Positions 19,087-30,670 of a DNA stretch of 64,000 nt are shown here, one piece after another. The stretch is from Rivularia sp. T60_A2020_040. GTDB taxonomy: Bacteria > Cyanobacteriota > Cyanobacteriia > Cyanobacteriales > Nostocaceae. The position numbers and the translations under genes are program-made. Position 1 is the stretch's first letter; every line of letters starts with the position of its first letter. The notes below the pieces were generated by a model. It saw only the letters and a list, made by a program, of their open reading frames with translations. It was not told the origin of the DNA and did no database searches. The stretch lies in the NCBI GenBank assembly GCA_015272215.1, contig JACYMD010000028.1:1-64000 (forward strand), written 5' to 3'.

Positions 19087-19692
19087 TTATTGAGAATTCA
19101 AGCGCAAAGCTAATTCCGAAAATAAAGCAGCTAATTGAGAACGATCTGTTTTTTCACTACGAAGTTCATAGGTTTCCCGCTCTAATAAACCGATAAGTTC
19201 TTCATACTTTTGACGAATATCATCATGTAAATTTTGAGATTGATTAAAAATTTGCTGCCGTAACTCTCGCTGAATTTTATTTGCTTCCTCATCAATTTCA
19301 GCCATCTTCTTCTCTAAAGATTCAGCAACTTTCTTCTGCTCTTCAGTAATCACTTTCAATGCTTCATCACGCTTGACTTGCTCACTTTTCGTCTTAGCAC
19401 CCAAAGCATCTGTTTCTTCTCTAATATAAGTTTCTAACGAATCTAATCTTTTTCTCGTCTCATCCCTTAAATCTGTACATTCTTTAACTAAACGCTCTTC
19501 CAAACGAGAAAACTTCTTATCCAATTCTCGCATTTGAGAACCAACTAAAATATCTCTAACTTTATGCAAGCTATTATTTTCATGAATCTCAGGATTACTA
19601 TATCCTACAGGCTTACTAGTATCTCTAGTTGATACTATTTGTCCTGTTTCTCGCGAAATATTATTGTTGTGTTCTTCCGACGAATTCATCAT
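19087..19692 (-). CDS. Coiled-coil protein of unknown function
   Basis: 201 residues, highly charged, with a near-continuous coiled coil from about residue 50 to 185 (runs of E, K, R with heptad leucines and isoleucines). No membrane segment or signal peptide. The ATG follows AGGA at a fitting distance. It is the first gene of the same-strand cluster leading to the OmpA/roadblock-like protein, GTPase, PAS-like protein and kinase (137 bp gap), and may serve as a scaffold for them. I do not recognise a named family. Confidence 0.7.
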   Translation of the reverse strand: MMNSSEEHNNNISRETGQIVSTRDTSKPVGYSNPEIHENNSLHKVRDILVGSQMRELDKKFSRLEERLVKECTDLRDETRKRLDSLETYIREETDALGAKTKSEQVKRDEALKVITEEQKKVAESLEKKMAEIDEEANKIQRELRQQIFNQSQNLHDDIRQKYEELIGLLERETYELRSEKTDRSQLAALFSELALRLNSQ

Positions 19693-20342
19693 TCAAATTC
19701 CTAATAACATCTTTTTATTCCGCCAACAAGGTCGTAATTTTATTCATACACCCTGACCATAATACGTAGTAACTTATACTCATGTAATTAGGTACAAACT
19801 TTAACTACTCAGCTAGGTAGCATCGTAAAAATAGCAGCAAAAAAACATCCTCCTTAAGATTGATCTTAGATTATATATTAGAAATTATTATTGTTAGTAT
19901 AACTATTATTAACTAGAATAAATAAATTTTCATTAACATTTGATTAACAATATTGAGTTATCTGGACTAAAAAGCGGGTTGATGACAAAACTCTGAATTG
20001 ATCAAAATCTTGATTTTTGCGATTGTTGAGAATGGGACAAAATATGCATTTTTGGTGATTTGCGATCGCAATGGTGGTAATTGTGAGATTGAGTTAACAA
20101 TCAGGAATAAAGAACAGCGAGAAGCAGTAAATAGATTGTTTTAGAGTAATTTTTCTTTAATTAAGTAATCTAAAACAAGTTTTGAGAAATTGTTGACAGA
20201 AGTATTGTTTGATTCAAAAAATGTGATGTTTATGATTTGAGTAATTAAATATTACCATTATGACTGACCTGAGATAAAAGGGGGTTTTTGGCTTGATAAT
20301 AGATAAACAAGGAGCATTATAGCCTGACAATAAAGGCAATAA
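19693..20342. other. Intergenic region upstream of the GTPase cluster
   Basis: About 650 bp, AT-rich, with a HIP1 octamer near 20064. It should contain the promoter of the minus-strand cluster, but no site could be assigned. Confidence 0.5.
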
Positions 20343-20668
20343 AGTTGTGAAAATTATCTGAAAGATTTTAGTCAGTTACTTATTGATAAGAAAGAAATAA
20401 TAGTAGAAAACTGGCTTAAAAAAGTTCATGAGGACAATCAGATTGAAAGTAGCTGTGATTTATCTCGTCTAGCTATAGTAAATCAGCTTGAATATGTTTT
20501 ACTAGCTTTAGCAACGGTTATTTGTAAAAATCAACATTTTTGGATTTTGAGTCGGTAGTAGAAGCGAGTTTAAACCATGGAATTCTGCGTGCCGAGCAAG
20601 GTTATGATGCTTCAGAAATAGCTAGAAAATATCATTTGTTTCGTCAAGAGATATTTTCGATTTTATAA
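20343..20668 (+). pseudogene. Remnant of an RsbRD-N-like sensor domain, frameshifted
   Basis: Two adjacent frames together read like the N-terminal domain found on many cyanobacterial sensor kinases. The first frame gives FSQLLIDKKEIIVENWLKKV followed by a stretch ending LALATVICKNQHF, then runs into a stop. The second gives DFESVVEASLNHGILRAE, then QGYDASEIARKYHLFRQEIF and a stop at 20666-20668. The shift lies near 20536-20545. There is no good start codon in frame and nothing of a kinase domain follows, so this is a decayed fragment. The family name (RsbRD N-terminal type, helical, often preceding a histidine kinase) is from memory of such proteins. Confidence 0.7.
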
Positions 20669-20763
20669 GTAAGTAAAAATCAAAATAATTATCATGTGTT
20701 ACTCCCTAATCTATGAGAATAACCAAAAATTTTAACGCTGCTCATAATATCCAATATGATAAT

Positions 20764-21492
20764 TTAAAGAAAACCCTCTTCTTTTAAAATAGTTAAAGCA
20801 TTTTCCGCAGCCATTTTTTTAGCTTCTGGAATACTTTTTCCGGTACCTTCTCCGTATTTTCGATTATCTACAAATACTTCACAGAGAAATTCTGGAGCAT
20901 GAGGTAAACCACCGATTTTTGTTGAAATATACTTAGGAAGTAATGGTGGATTTTGGGGAATGTGTCGTTGAACCCAGACTTGAAATTGATTTATTGCATC
21001 GAGATGAGAACGAGATTCAAGTATTTCTTCAGGTACAGAATCAAATAACGGTTCAATAACATCACGTACTACTTCAACATTGAAATTGTTATCCAGATAA
21101 TAAGCTGCAATTACAGCTTCAAAAGTATTGCTAAGTAAATTGGGATTTTGAAATCCTTTTTCACGAATAGCACCCTTACCCAATCGCATCTTTTTGTCTA
21201 AACCAACTTCCAAAGCAAACCTTGCTAACTGCTTTTGATCTACTAATGCTGAACGTCTACGAGTTAATTGATCTTCTTCAATATTTGGATGACGACGATA
21301 AAGATAGTCTCCACTCAGATAAGTCAATAAAGCATCACCCAAAAATTCTAAGCGTTCATTATGTTCTCCTGATTGAGGATTTTCGTGAACGTAAGAGCGG
21401 TGAGTTAATGCACTACGCAAAAGCGAATTATCTTGAAATTTCTCTTCTTGAATAATTTCTAAAAAGTTATCTTGTTTGGGTTTTTTTTTCAT
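20764..21492 (-). CDS. rnc: Ribonuclease III
   Basis: 242 residues, the usual size. The catalytic RNase III domain has the signature NERLEFLGDALLTYLSGDYL with the metal-binding acidic residues, and a second acidic cluster in NTFEAVIAAYYLD. The C-terminal double-stranded RNA binding domain (about residues 165-240) ends with GKSIPEAKKMAAENAL, the typical final helix. It cleaves double-stranded RNA in rRNA and mRNA processing in the cytoplasm. Single gene, divergent from chlD with a 319 bp spacer; no era or rncS-type neighbour is present. Confidence 0.95.
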   Translation of the reverse strand: MKKKPKQDNFLEIIQEEKFQDNSLLRSALTHRSYVHENPQSGEHNERLEFLGDALLTYLSGDYLYRRHPNIEEDQLTRRRSALVDQKQLARFALEVGLDKKMRLGKGAIREKGFQNPNLLSNTFEAVIAAYYLDNNFNVEVVRDVIEPLFDSVPEEILESRSHLDAINQFQVWVQRHIPQNPPLLPKYISTKIGGLPHAPEFLCEVFVDNRKYGEGTGKSIPEAKKMAAENALTILKEEGFL

Positions 21493-21811
21493 TGATTTAG
21501 CAACTAATAAAAGTAAAACTTATTTGATATTATTCTGCTATTTTGACAACAGAAACAGATATCGCCTTCAAAAGTCCAGTTATACTATCAATAGCATGAT
21601 AACTTTGATAATCAACATGGCGATCGCCCTAGTAGAGTGGACGCGCAAATAAAGCAACCATTAAACATTCATCAAAAGCTGATATGATTGGCTTTTGCCC
21701 CTTCTGCCCCCTGCCTTCTTACTTGTGCGAACTGTACTAGCTATATGATTCTCGGCTGCCAAACCAAGGTAAGCTAAATTTAGACTAATTAGACTAATTA
21801 TTATCTAAAAA
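21493..21811. other. Intergenic region between rnc and chlD
   Basis: 319 bp between diverging genes, presumably holding both promoters. A HIP1-like GGCGATCGCC lies near 21617. No hairpin or RNA gene recognised. Confidence 0.5.
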
Positions 21812-23851
21812 ATGGCTGCATCCAGTATTATTTCTACTGTGACAACTTTTCCTTTAACCGCTGTCGTTGGTCAAGAAGCGATTAAATTAGCTTTACTATT
21901 AACAGCAGTCGATCCAGAATTGGGAGGAGTCGCGATCGCAGGGCGTAGAGGAACTGCAAAATCAGTGATGGCTCGGGCGATTCACGCTTTATTACCACCG
22001 ATTGAAGTTGTCAAAAATTCGATTAGTAATTGTAATCCCAATCAACCGCAAGAATGGGATGAAGATTTATTGTGTAGAGACGTTAAATTTAACGTCTCAG
22101 ATATCGAAACCGAAATCATCCCCGCACCGTTTATCCAAATTCCTTTAGGAGTCACTGAAGATCGACTTTTGGGTTCGGTAGATGTGGAAAAATCAGTTAA
22201 GCAGGGAGATACCATATTTCAACCGGGTTTACTCGCAGCAGCTCATCGGGGAGTGCTGTATGTAGATGAAATCAATCTTTTAGATGAGCAAATTAGTAAT
22301 CAACTTTTAACTGTACTATCGGAAGGACGCAATCAAATAGAACGAGAAGGAATCAGTTTTCAACATCCTTGTAAACCGTTATTTATCGCTACTTATAATC
22401 CCGAAGAAGGAAATTTGCGAGAACATTTACTTGACAGAATTGCCATTTCCCTGTCAGCAGATGGTGTTTTAGGTTTAGATTTACGAGTTGAAGCAGTAGA
22501 ACAAGTAATTGCTTATTCTCGTTCTCCCCAAGAATTTCTTCAACAGTATACCGAAGATATCGACTCAATCAAAACTCAAATTGTTTTAGCACGGGAATGG
22601 TTGAAAGAAGTTACCATCACTCATGAACAAATTAACTATCTTGTCGAAGAAGCAATTCGCGGTGTAGTTCAAGGACATCGTGCCGAATTATTTGCAGTAC
22701 GAGTTGCTAAAGCTTCCGCAGCCCTGGATGGACGAGATAAAGTCAACCCCGAAGATTTACGTCGTGCAGTGGAATTAGTCATAGTACCCCGTGCAACAGT
22801 AATTCAAACACCACCAGAAGAACAACAGCCACCACCACCACCTCCACAAAGCCAAGAACAATCAGAAGACGAATCAGAACAAGAGCAAGACGAACAACAA
22901 GAAAAAGAGGATACTGATGACGAATCAAATCAAGATGAACAAGAACCACCAGGAATACCTGAAGAATTCATCTTTGATCCAGAAGGTGTAATTTTAGATG
23001 AAAGTGTACTGTATTTTGCTCAAACGGCACAGCGTCAAGGTAACTCCGGAAGTCGCGGTTTAATATTTTCCGACGATAGAGGAAGATATATCAAACCGAT
23101 GTTACCCAAAGGAAAAGTTCGTCGGATTGCTGTAGATGCCACATTAAGAGCCGCAGCACCATATCAAAAAGCACGACGACAAAGACATCCCGGTAGAAAC
23201 GTGATTGTAGAACAAGGTGATATTCGCGCCAAACGTTTGGCAAGAAAAGCCGGAGCATTAATCATATTCGTTGTAGATGCTTCCGGTTCAATGGCACTCA
23301 ATCGGATGCAATCAGCCAAAGGTGCCGTCATGCAATTATTAACAGAAGCATATCAAAACCGCGACCAAGTGGCTTTAATTCCCTTTCGAGGAGAGCAAGC
23401 AGAAGTTGTATTACCACCCACACGTTCTATCACCCTAGCTCGTACCCGTTTAGAAAAAATGCCTTGTGGTGGTGGCTCACCTTTAGCTCACGGTTTAACC
23501 CAAGCAGCTCACGTCGGTTTAAATGCTCAAAGAAGCGGAGATATCGGACAAGTTGTCATAGTCGCTATTACCGATGGACGGGGTAATATATCATTATCCC
23601 GTTCTTTAGGAGAACCCCAAGAACCTGGAGAAAAACCAGATATCAAAGGGGAATTATTAGGAGTAGCCGCGAAAATTCGCGCTCTAGGAATCCAATTATT
23701 AGTAATCGATACCGAAAGCAAATTTGTCTCTACAGGGTTCGCCAAAGAACTAGCCAAAACAGCCGGAGGTAAATATTATCATCTACCTAAAGCCACAGAT
23801 AAAGCCATCGCCGCAATGACAAAAGGCGCGATCGCAAATTTTAAAAGTTAG
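21812..23851 (+). CDS. chlD: Magnesium chelatase ATPase subunit D
   Basis: 679 residues, typical of ChlD. The N-terminal AAA+ domain has a Walker A-like [20 protein letters not shown] (about residue 44) and Walker [14 protein letters not shown] (about 147). A proline stretch followed by a long acidic linker (about 330-390) joins it to the C-terminal integrin-type von Willebrand A domain with the MIDAS motif [11 protein letters not shown] (about 488). With ChlI and ChlH it inserts Mg2+ into protoporphyrin IX, the first committed step of chlorophyll synthesis; ChlD is the platform that binds ChlI and contacts ChlH. chlI and chlH are not in this window. A HIP1 octamer lies at the very end of the gene. 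Confidence 0.97.
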   Translation: MAASSIISTVTTFPLTAVVGQEAIKLALLLTAVDPELGGVAIAGRRGTAKSVMARAIHALLPPIEVVKNSISNCNPNQPQEWDEDLLCRDVKFNVSDIETEIIPAPFIQIPLGVTEDRLLGSVDVEKSVKQGDTIFQPGLLAAAHRGVLYVDEINLLDEQISNQLLTVLSEGRNQIEREGISFQHPCKPLFIATYNPEEGNLREHLLDRIAISLSADGVLGLDLRVEAVEQVIAYSRSPQEFLQQYTEDIDSIKTQIVLAREWLKEVTITHEQINYLVEEAIRGVVQGHRAELFAVRVAKASAALDGRDKVNPEDLRRAVELVIVPRATVIQTPPEEQQPPPPPPQSQEQSEDESEQEQDEQQEKEDTDDESNQDEQEPPGIPEEFIFDPEGVILDESVLYFAQTAQRQGNSGSRGLIFSDDRGRYIKPMLPKGKVRRIAVDATLRAAAPYQKARRQRHPGRNVIVEQGDIRAKRLARKAGALIIFVVDASGSMALNRMQSAKGAVMQLLTEAYQNRDQVALIPFRGEQAEVVLPPTRSITLARTRLEKMPCGGGSPLAHGLTQAAHVGLNAQRSGDIGQVVIVAITDGRGNISLSRSLGEPQEPGEKPDIKGELLGVAAKIRALGIQLLVIDTESKFVSTGFAKELAKTAGGKYYHLPKATDKAIAAMTKGAIANFKS

Positions 23852-23860
23852 GAGTTAATT

Positions 23861-24230
23861 CGTAGGTTGGGTTAGACGCACGACAATATTTGATAATTAA
23901 CCGATTAATTGGTATTGCGTCGTAACCCAACATCAACTTTTTAAGTAATCCCAATCGTTTCAAGCTTTTTGGTTGTTATCGTATATCTTGTTTTATTTTG
24001 CTCCAAAGTTCGTAGGTTGGGTTGAGGAACGAAGCCCAACATAATCTGGAAAACTCAACAAAATAATTTAAATCAAAACAATGTTAACTATCCAACGAAA
24101 CAACTTGCTTCATCCATAAATTTATGTCGGATAATTCATTATTAAACCAAAACACTGATGTTGGGTTACGACGTAATATAAATTAATTGGTTAATCATTA
24201 AATCTTTTCGTGCGTCTAACCCAACCTACA
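23861..24230. repeat. Inverted-repeat element with GTAGGTTGGGTTAGACGCACG ends
   Basis: The left end at 23862-23882 is the exact reverse complement of 24209-24229 over 21 bases, and the homology continues imperfectly inwards (AACCCAACATCAAC against GATGTTGGGTTACGACG). A third, internal copy of GTAGGTTGGGTT followed by GAGGAACGAAGCCCAAC lies near 24011-24040. About 370 bp, no coding capacity. It fills the spacer between chlD and dusA. Sequences of this GTAGGTTGGGTT type are dispersed in filamentous cyanobacteria. Confidence 0.75.
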
Positions 24231-24318
24231 ATTTTTCTAATTTTATATATTTTATTTGAAATCAAAACACTGATTCATAATTAAATTTGTAACTCCTAAC
24301 TCTTAACTCTTTCTTCCC

Positions 24319-25287
24319 ATGCCCAATTCTTTAAGTATCGCCCCAATGATGGATCGAACAGACCGTCATTATCGTTATTTTATGCGACAAATTACCCGTC
24401 ACACTTTACTTTATACGGAAATGGTAACGAGTGCGGCAATTTTACATGGAGATAAGCAACATTTATTAGGTTTCTCTGCCGAAGAAAAGCCCTTGTCATT
24501 ACAAGTTGGAGGTGATAATCCCCTAGATTTGGCAGAATGCGCTCGCATTGCCGAAGCTATGGGTTATGACGAAATTAATTTGAATGTCGGTTGTCCTAGC
24601 AGTCGTGTACAAAGCGGTAATTTTGGTGCTTGTTTGATGGCACAACCTGAACAAGTCGCCGATTGTGTCGCAGCGATGATTAATGCTACAAAAATTCCCG
24701 TTACTGTCAAACATCGTATTGGGATTGATGATTTAGACCGTTACGAGGACATGGTAAATTTCGTTAATATAGTTTCCCAAGCTGGTTGTCGCCATTTCAC
24801 TGTCCATGCTCGTAAGGCTTGGTTACAAGGGTTAAGTCCTAAAGAAAACCGCGATGTTCCACCTTTAAGATATGATGACGTGCATCGATTAAAACAAGAT
24901 TTTCCTGATTTATTTATTGAAATTAATGGTGGATTTACAACTTTAGAACAGGTTATGCAACATTTACAGTCAGTCGATGCTGTGATGATTGGACGTGCTG
25001 CTTATGATAATCCCTACCTTTTTGCTACTGTTGATCAAAGTATTTATATGCAAGAAATTCCATCTGTTACCAGACATCAAGTCGTAGAAAATATGTTCGA
25101 TTATATCGATAAGTGGGTGGCGAAAGGTTTCAAACTCAATAAAATTACCAGACATATGCTACAACTCTTCACCGGAAAACCTGGTAGTCGCGCTTGGAAG
25201 CAGTATATTACAGAAAATTCATCTCGTTTCGGAGTTGGTTCTGAAGTTGTACGGGAAGCTTTAACAAAAGTACCTTCCATTTTTTAA
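24319..25287 (+). CDS. dusA: tRNA-dihydrouridine synthase DusA
   Basis: 322 residues. The opening SIAPMMDRTDRHYRYFMRQI is the DusA form of the family's FMN-barrel start. The catalytic cysteine is in NLNVGCPSSRVQSGNFGACL (about residue 93). HFTVHARKAWLQGLSPKENR is the signature separating DusA from DusB and DusC, and MIGRAAYDNPYLF ends the barrel. It reduces U20/U20a in the tRNA D-loop with NADPH and FMN. Single plus-strand gene after the repeat region; no partner genes needed. Confidence 0.95.
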   Translation: MPNSLSIAPMMDRTDRHYRYFMRQITRHTLLYTEMVTSAAILHGDKQHLLGFSAEEKPLSLQVGGDNPLDLAECARIAEAMGYDEINLNVGCPSSRVQSGNFGACLMAQPEQVADCVAAMINATKIPVTVKHRIGIDDLDRYEDMVNFVNIVSQAGCRHFTVHARKAWLQGLSPKENRDVPPLRYDDVHRLKQDFPDLFIEINGGFTTLEQVMQHLQSVDAVMIGRAAYDNPYLFATVDQSIYMQEIPSVTRHQVVENMFDYIDKWVAKGFKLNKITRHMLQLFTGKPGSRAWKQYITENSSRFGVGSEVVREALTKVPSIF

Positions 25288-27404
<2,117 letters not shown>

Positions 27405-27710
27405 TTCTGAGGTGATTGGGGGATGGGGAAATGGTCAATCCACCCCGCAGTACGACGAGATTGCTAAAATGCTATTACCCATTACCCATTACCCATTACC
27501 TATTACCGAATATATTCAATTTAGTTAAAAACTTTGTTGCTGATGTTTGGGAAGGGAGTAAGTCGAAAGTGCGATCGCCATGTGATGAATTTGGTCAATT
27601 GATTGATATATGGGTTGAATATATGACAAATTTTTGAGGCGCAATAAAATTTTCATTGACCAATCAATTGCTATATATAAACCGATTAATTGGGCAAAAT
27701 TTTACCCATA
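27405..27710. other. Intergenic region with TTACCCA repeats
   Basis: About 306 bp between convergent pgm and sigF. It has five copies of an ATTACCC-type heptamer at 27474-27508 and a GCGATCGCC near 27572. Short open frames here have no support. Confidence 0.6.
27474..27508. repeat. Heptanucleotide STRR (ATTACCC)n
   Basis: Five tandem ATTACCC/ATTACCT heptamers, the reverse strand of the GGGTAAT tracts elsewhere in the window. Confidence 0.85.
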
Positions 27711-28502
27711 TCATCGGACGGTAGCTGCTACTGGTTGTGGTTGTTGCATTAAACCCATTAAGTCATCAATTCCTTTTTGTAAATACCGGGTTACTGTCAT
27801 TGGACTAGTACCAATTTTCTTAGCTGCATCTTTACGGGAAAATTCCTTTAAGAATACCAATTCTACTGCCATCCGAGGCTTTTCCTCTAACATCCCCATA
27901 GCGCCATGGAGTTGTTGACGCTCTTCTTCTAAGTGTTGCTGAGCGGCTGTATGAGGACAAGGTAATGCTTCACCCAAGGTAATTTGACAATCAACATAGT
28001 TCACAACAGTTGCATCTAAACTTAAAGGCATCCGATTTTGAACCGCTAATTTGGTTTCTTGCCATTCTTGTACCGACACTTTCAGTTGGCGAGCAACTTC
28101 CAAATCTTTGGGCTGTCTGCCTAAAGTATCCGCTAATTCTTTACGTACCTTTTGCCCTTCATTGTACAATTCTTGCCAACGACGGGGAATTTTTAATAAA
28201 GTACTGCGATCGCGTAAGAAGTGCAGCATTTCACCCCGAATATACGGGACAGCAAAGGAACTAAATGCGTATCCTTGAGTGGGATCGAAACGTTCAATTG
28301 CTCGAATTAAACCGAAGTAGCCAATTTGTTCTAAATCTTCATAAGGTTCATTACATTGATGACTAAATTTATGAGCCATTTTTCGTACTAAACCACTATG
28401 CAATTTTACGAGTCTGTTACGAAGTTTAACAGAAGGATTCTGGTGATATAGACATAATAATTCCATACCATCAGACCGAAGAGAAGACTGAATTACTGCC
28501 AT
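27711..28502 (-). CDS. sigF: RNA polymerase sigma factor SigF (group 3)
   Basis: 263 residues. Region 2 is clear: EDLEQIGYFGLIRAIERFD followed by FSSFAVPYIRGEMLHFLRDR. Region 3 follows (LADTLGRQPKDLEVARQL), and region 4 holds the helix-turn-helix FSRKDAAKKIGTSPMTVTRY. The length and these sequences fit the cyanobacterial SigF type of the SigB/SigF/SigG group. In Synechocystis SigF drives pilus genes and motility, and in Nostoc it is tied to hormogonium development; that role here is by family. The ATG follows AAAGGAAA. No anti-sigma factor gene is adjacent, so any partner-switching regulators are elsewhere. Confidence 0.93.
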   Translation of the reverse strand: MAVIQSSLRSDGMELLCLYHQNPSVKLRNRLVKLHSGLVRKMAHKFSHQCNEPYEDLEQIGYFGLIRAIERFDPTQGYAFSSFAVPYIRGEMLHFLRDRSTLLKIPRRWQELYNEGQKVRKELADTLGRQPKDLEVARQLKVSVQEWQETKLAVQNRMPLSLDATVVNYVDCQITLGEALPCPHTAAQQHLEEERQQLHGAMGMLEEKPRMAVELVFLKEFSRKDAAKKIGTSPMTVTRYLQKGIDDLMGLMQQPQPVAATVR

Positions 28503-28882
28503 ATAATTTCCTTTAGGGACTCTTTTTCCTGTAAAAAAACTGAGCCGAGTAAAGTTTTATCAAAGCTGTAATTATTTTCTAAGCTAATCCTTTTTCACAC
28601 CATTCGTTGTTTCACTGAATTTACAAGGTGCTAAACCCCTCAGATACGTATTTGTACGCATTTTTCTGTTCTTCACTATTTAGGTTATATGTCAAGATAA
28701 ATAGTTTTTATTCGCTGAAAACTTGAATTGGACTAAGTTTGATTACTGATAATTTCTCAGTGCCACGGTTACGGTGAGTACATATATTCCAGAATCTAAA
28801 TCGAATATCGGAACCATTACCCATTACACTCTAAAAACAACTTAAATAATTACTTTTGCCAAGATTTTGTTTAAATAAAGAA

Positions 28883-29053
28883 TATAGGAATCCTCCGTAG
28901 ATTTTTGTATGCCCTTCGGGCACGCTACGCCTTCGCGAAGCGTGGCAAAGCCTTAATTATTTGTGTAGGGAGGCTTTCTTGCAAGACGCTTTCATGATTC
29001 TATTCGATTAAAGTGTACTGAGTTTTTTCAATTTTCAAGTAGGATTCCTATAG
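28883..29053. mobile_element. MITE-like element, copy 2 (TAGGAATCCT ends)
   Basis: Begins TATAGGAATCCTCCGTAG and ends AGGATTCCTATAG, so the terminal 12 bases are perfect inverted repeats (TATAGGAATCCT against AGGATTCCTATA). Nearly identical to 4820-4983; the differences are a short insertion after GGCTTTCTTGC and scattered single bases, including GCGAAGCGTGGC in place of GCGTAGCGCGGC. The base change GCGAAGC keeps the internal hairpin paired. No coding capacity. Confidence 0.8.
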
Positions 29054-29111
29054 TTAGTTTGGGAAGGCTAATAAACTCATACATAACCCTGCATTTCTCA
29101 CAAACCAGAAG

Positions 29112-29137
29112 GAAGTAGGGAGTAGGGAGTAGGGAGA
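29112..29137. repeat. Heptanucleotide STRR (GGGAGTA)n
   Basis: About three and a half tandem copies of AGTAGGG, a short tandem repeat of the class found in heterocystous cyanobacteria. Confidence 0.75.
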
Positions 29138-29259
29138 AAATCAATTTGTCATTCAATGCTTACCACGGCTCTTGTGAGAAATCCAGTTAAGGGTTTAACT
29201 ACTTATAAGTAGCGTTCTCAGTCAAAATTCTTAAAGTAAAGAAAATTGGTCAATTAAAC

Positions 29260-30234
29260 ATGGATATTAAAAATGGTTTTGTCGGTACTGTCGGAAATAC
29301 ACCATTAATTAAACTAAAAAGCTTTAGCGAGGAAACGGGATGCGAAATCTTGGGTAAAGCAGAATTTCTCAATCCCGGTGGTTCTGTTAAGGATAGAGCC
29401 GCGTTATATATCATTGAAGATGCTGAAGCTAAAGGTTTACTCAAACCTGGTGGCACTGTTGTCGAAGGAACTGCTGGTAATACTGGTATTGGCTTAGCAC
29501 ATATCTGCAATGCTAAAGGTTACAAATGTTTAATTATTATCCCCGAAACCCAATCACAGGAAAAAATGGATGCGCTTCGAGCTTTGGGGGCAGAAGTTCG
29601 TGCTGTTCCGGCTGTACCCTACAAAGACCCCAATAATTATGTAAAATTATCTGGTAGAATTGCCTCTGAAATCGAAAATGCTATTTGGGCAAACCAATTT
29701 GATAATTTGGCAAACCGTCAAGCCCATTATGAAACTACCGGACCGGAAATTTGGACGCAAACTGATGGTAAAATTGACGCTTGGGTAGCTGCTACTGGCA
29801 CTGGTGGAACTTTTGCTGGTGCATCAATGTTCTTGAAAGAAAAAAATCCCGATATTAAATGCGTTGTTGCAGATCCGATGGGTAGTGGACTTTACAGTTA
29901 TATCAAAACTGGTGAAATTCAAATCGAAGGTAGTTCCATTACTGAAGGTATTGGCAACAGTCGTATTACTGCTAATATGCAAAATGTACCCATTGATGAT
30001 GCTATCCAGATTGATGACAAGGAAGCTTTACGAGTCGTTTACCAACTTCTCAACAAAGAAGGTTTATTAATGGGTGGTTCTACTGGAATCAATGTTGCTG
30101 CCGCAATCGCGATCGCCAAACAAATTGGACCTGGACATACTATTGTAACTATACTTTGCGATAGCGGCGCTCGTTATCAATCTCGGATATTCAACCCCGA
30201 ATGGTTAAAATCAAAGGGTTTTGAAATTACTTAA
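29260..30234 (+). CDS. Cysteine synthase family PLP enzyme (O-acetylserine sulfhydrylase-like)
   Basis: 324 residues. The PLP lysine is in FLNPGGSVKDRAAL (about residue 44), the substrate loop is EGTAGNTGIG, the PLP phosphate loop is ATGTGGTFAG, and the end reads CDSGARYQSRIFNPEWL. It makes cysteine from O-acetylserine and sulfide, or a related beta-replacement. The substrate loop reads TAGNTG where classic CysK has TSGNTG; with other features it resembles the 'cysteine synthase 2' group rather than the main CysK. So it may be a second isozyme. Single gene; a hairpin lies just after the stop. Confidence 0.88.
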   Translation: MDIKNGFVGTVGNTPLIKLKSFSEETGCEILGKAEFLNPGGSVKDRAALYIIEDAEAKGLLKPGGTVVEGTAGNTGIGLAHICNAKGYKCLIIIPETQSQEKMDALRALGAEVRAVPAVPYKDPNNYVKLSGRIASEIENAIWANQFDNLANRQAHYETTGPEIWTQTDGKIDAWVAATGTGGTFAGASMFLKEKNPDIKCVVADPMGSGLYSYIKTGEIQIEGSSITEGIGNSRITANMQNVPIDDAIQIDDKEALRVVYQLLNKEGLLMGGSTGINVAAAIAIAKQIGPGHTIVTILCDSGARYQSRIFNPEWLKSKGFEIT

Positions 30235-30242
30235 AAGTTTTA

Positions 30243-30265
30243 GAGACGTAGTATGATTACGTCTC
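30243..30265 (+). terminator. Stem-loop after the cysteine synthase-like gene
   Basis: GAGACGTA (30243-30250) pairs perfectly with TACGTCTC (30258-30265) around a 7-base loop. It begins 8 bp after the stop. No T-run follows, so it is a weak intrinsic terminator or an mRNA-stabilising hairpin. Confidence 0.5.
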
Positions 30266-30346
30266 TCATCAAGTTAAGATTTGTAAAATAGTATTGAATT
30301 ATACTGTTTAATTATTGATGTTATATATGAACTAACAATTAATAAT

Positions 30347-30616
30347 ATGAAATGGGTTCGAGTTTGCCAAAATCGTAGTTGTAAAAAGCAAGGTGCTGTT
30401 AAAGTGTTAGCAGCTTTTAAAGTTAATGTTGTTTCTGAAGTGACGGTTACAAGCAGCAGTTGTTTGGGACAATGTGGTAATGGACCGATGGTATTAATAT
30501 TGCCGGAAATCGTTTGGTACAGTCACGTTAGTCCCGAAGAAGTACCTTTAGTAGTAAAACAGCATTTATATGGTGGTGAAAAGGTAATACGGATGCTTTA
30601 TGATCGATTTCATTAG
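30347..30616 (+). CDS. Small thioredoxin-like 2Fe-2S ferredoxin-type protein
   Basis: 89 residues. Four cysteines in the spacing CQNRSCKK ... SSSCLGQCGNGPMVLILPE match the 2Fe-2S thioredoxin-like fold (the NuoE/Shethna-type cluster domain). Such single-domain proteins are common in cyanobacteria and carry electrons or sense redox state; the partner is unknown. A protein with a DUF5331-like N-terminus is encoded 54 bp downstream on the same strand and may be co-transcribed. Confidence 0.8.
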   Translation: MKWVRVCQNRSCKKQGAVKVLAAFKVNVVSEVTVTSSSCLGQCGNGPMVLILPEIVWYSHVSPEEVPLVVKQHLYGGEKVIRMLYDRFH

Positions 30617-30670
30617 ATGGTTGATAGTTAATTATTGTTCCAATTGTCCGATAAAATTCCCTATATAGAA

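Larger units (their letters stand above)
28503..29259. other. Intergenic region between sigF and the cysteine synthase-like gene
   Basis: About 757 bp between diverging genes. It contains the second MITE-like element (28883-29053) and a GGGAGTA heptamer tract (29112-29137). Promoters could not be placed. Confidence 0.5.
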
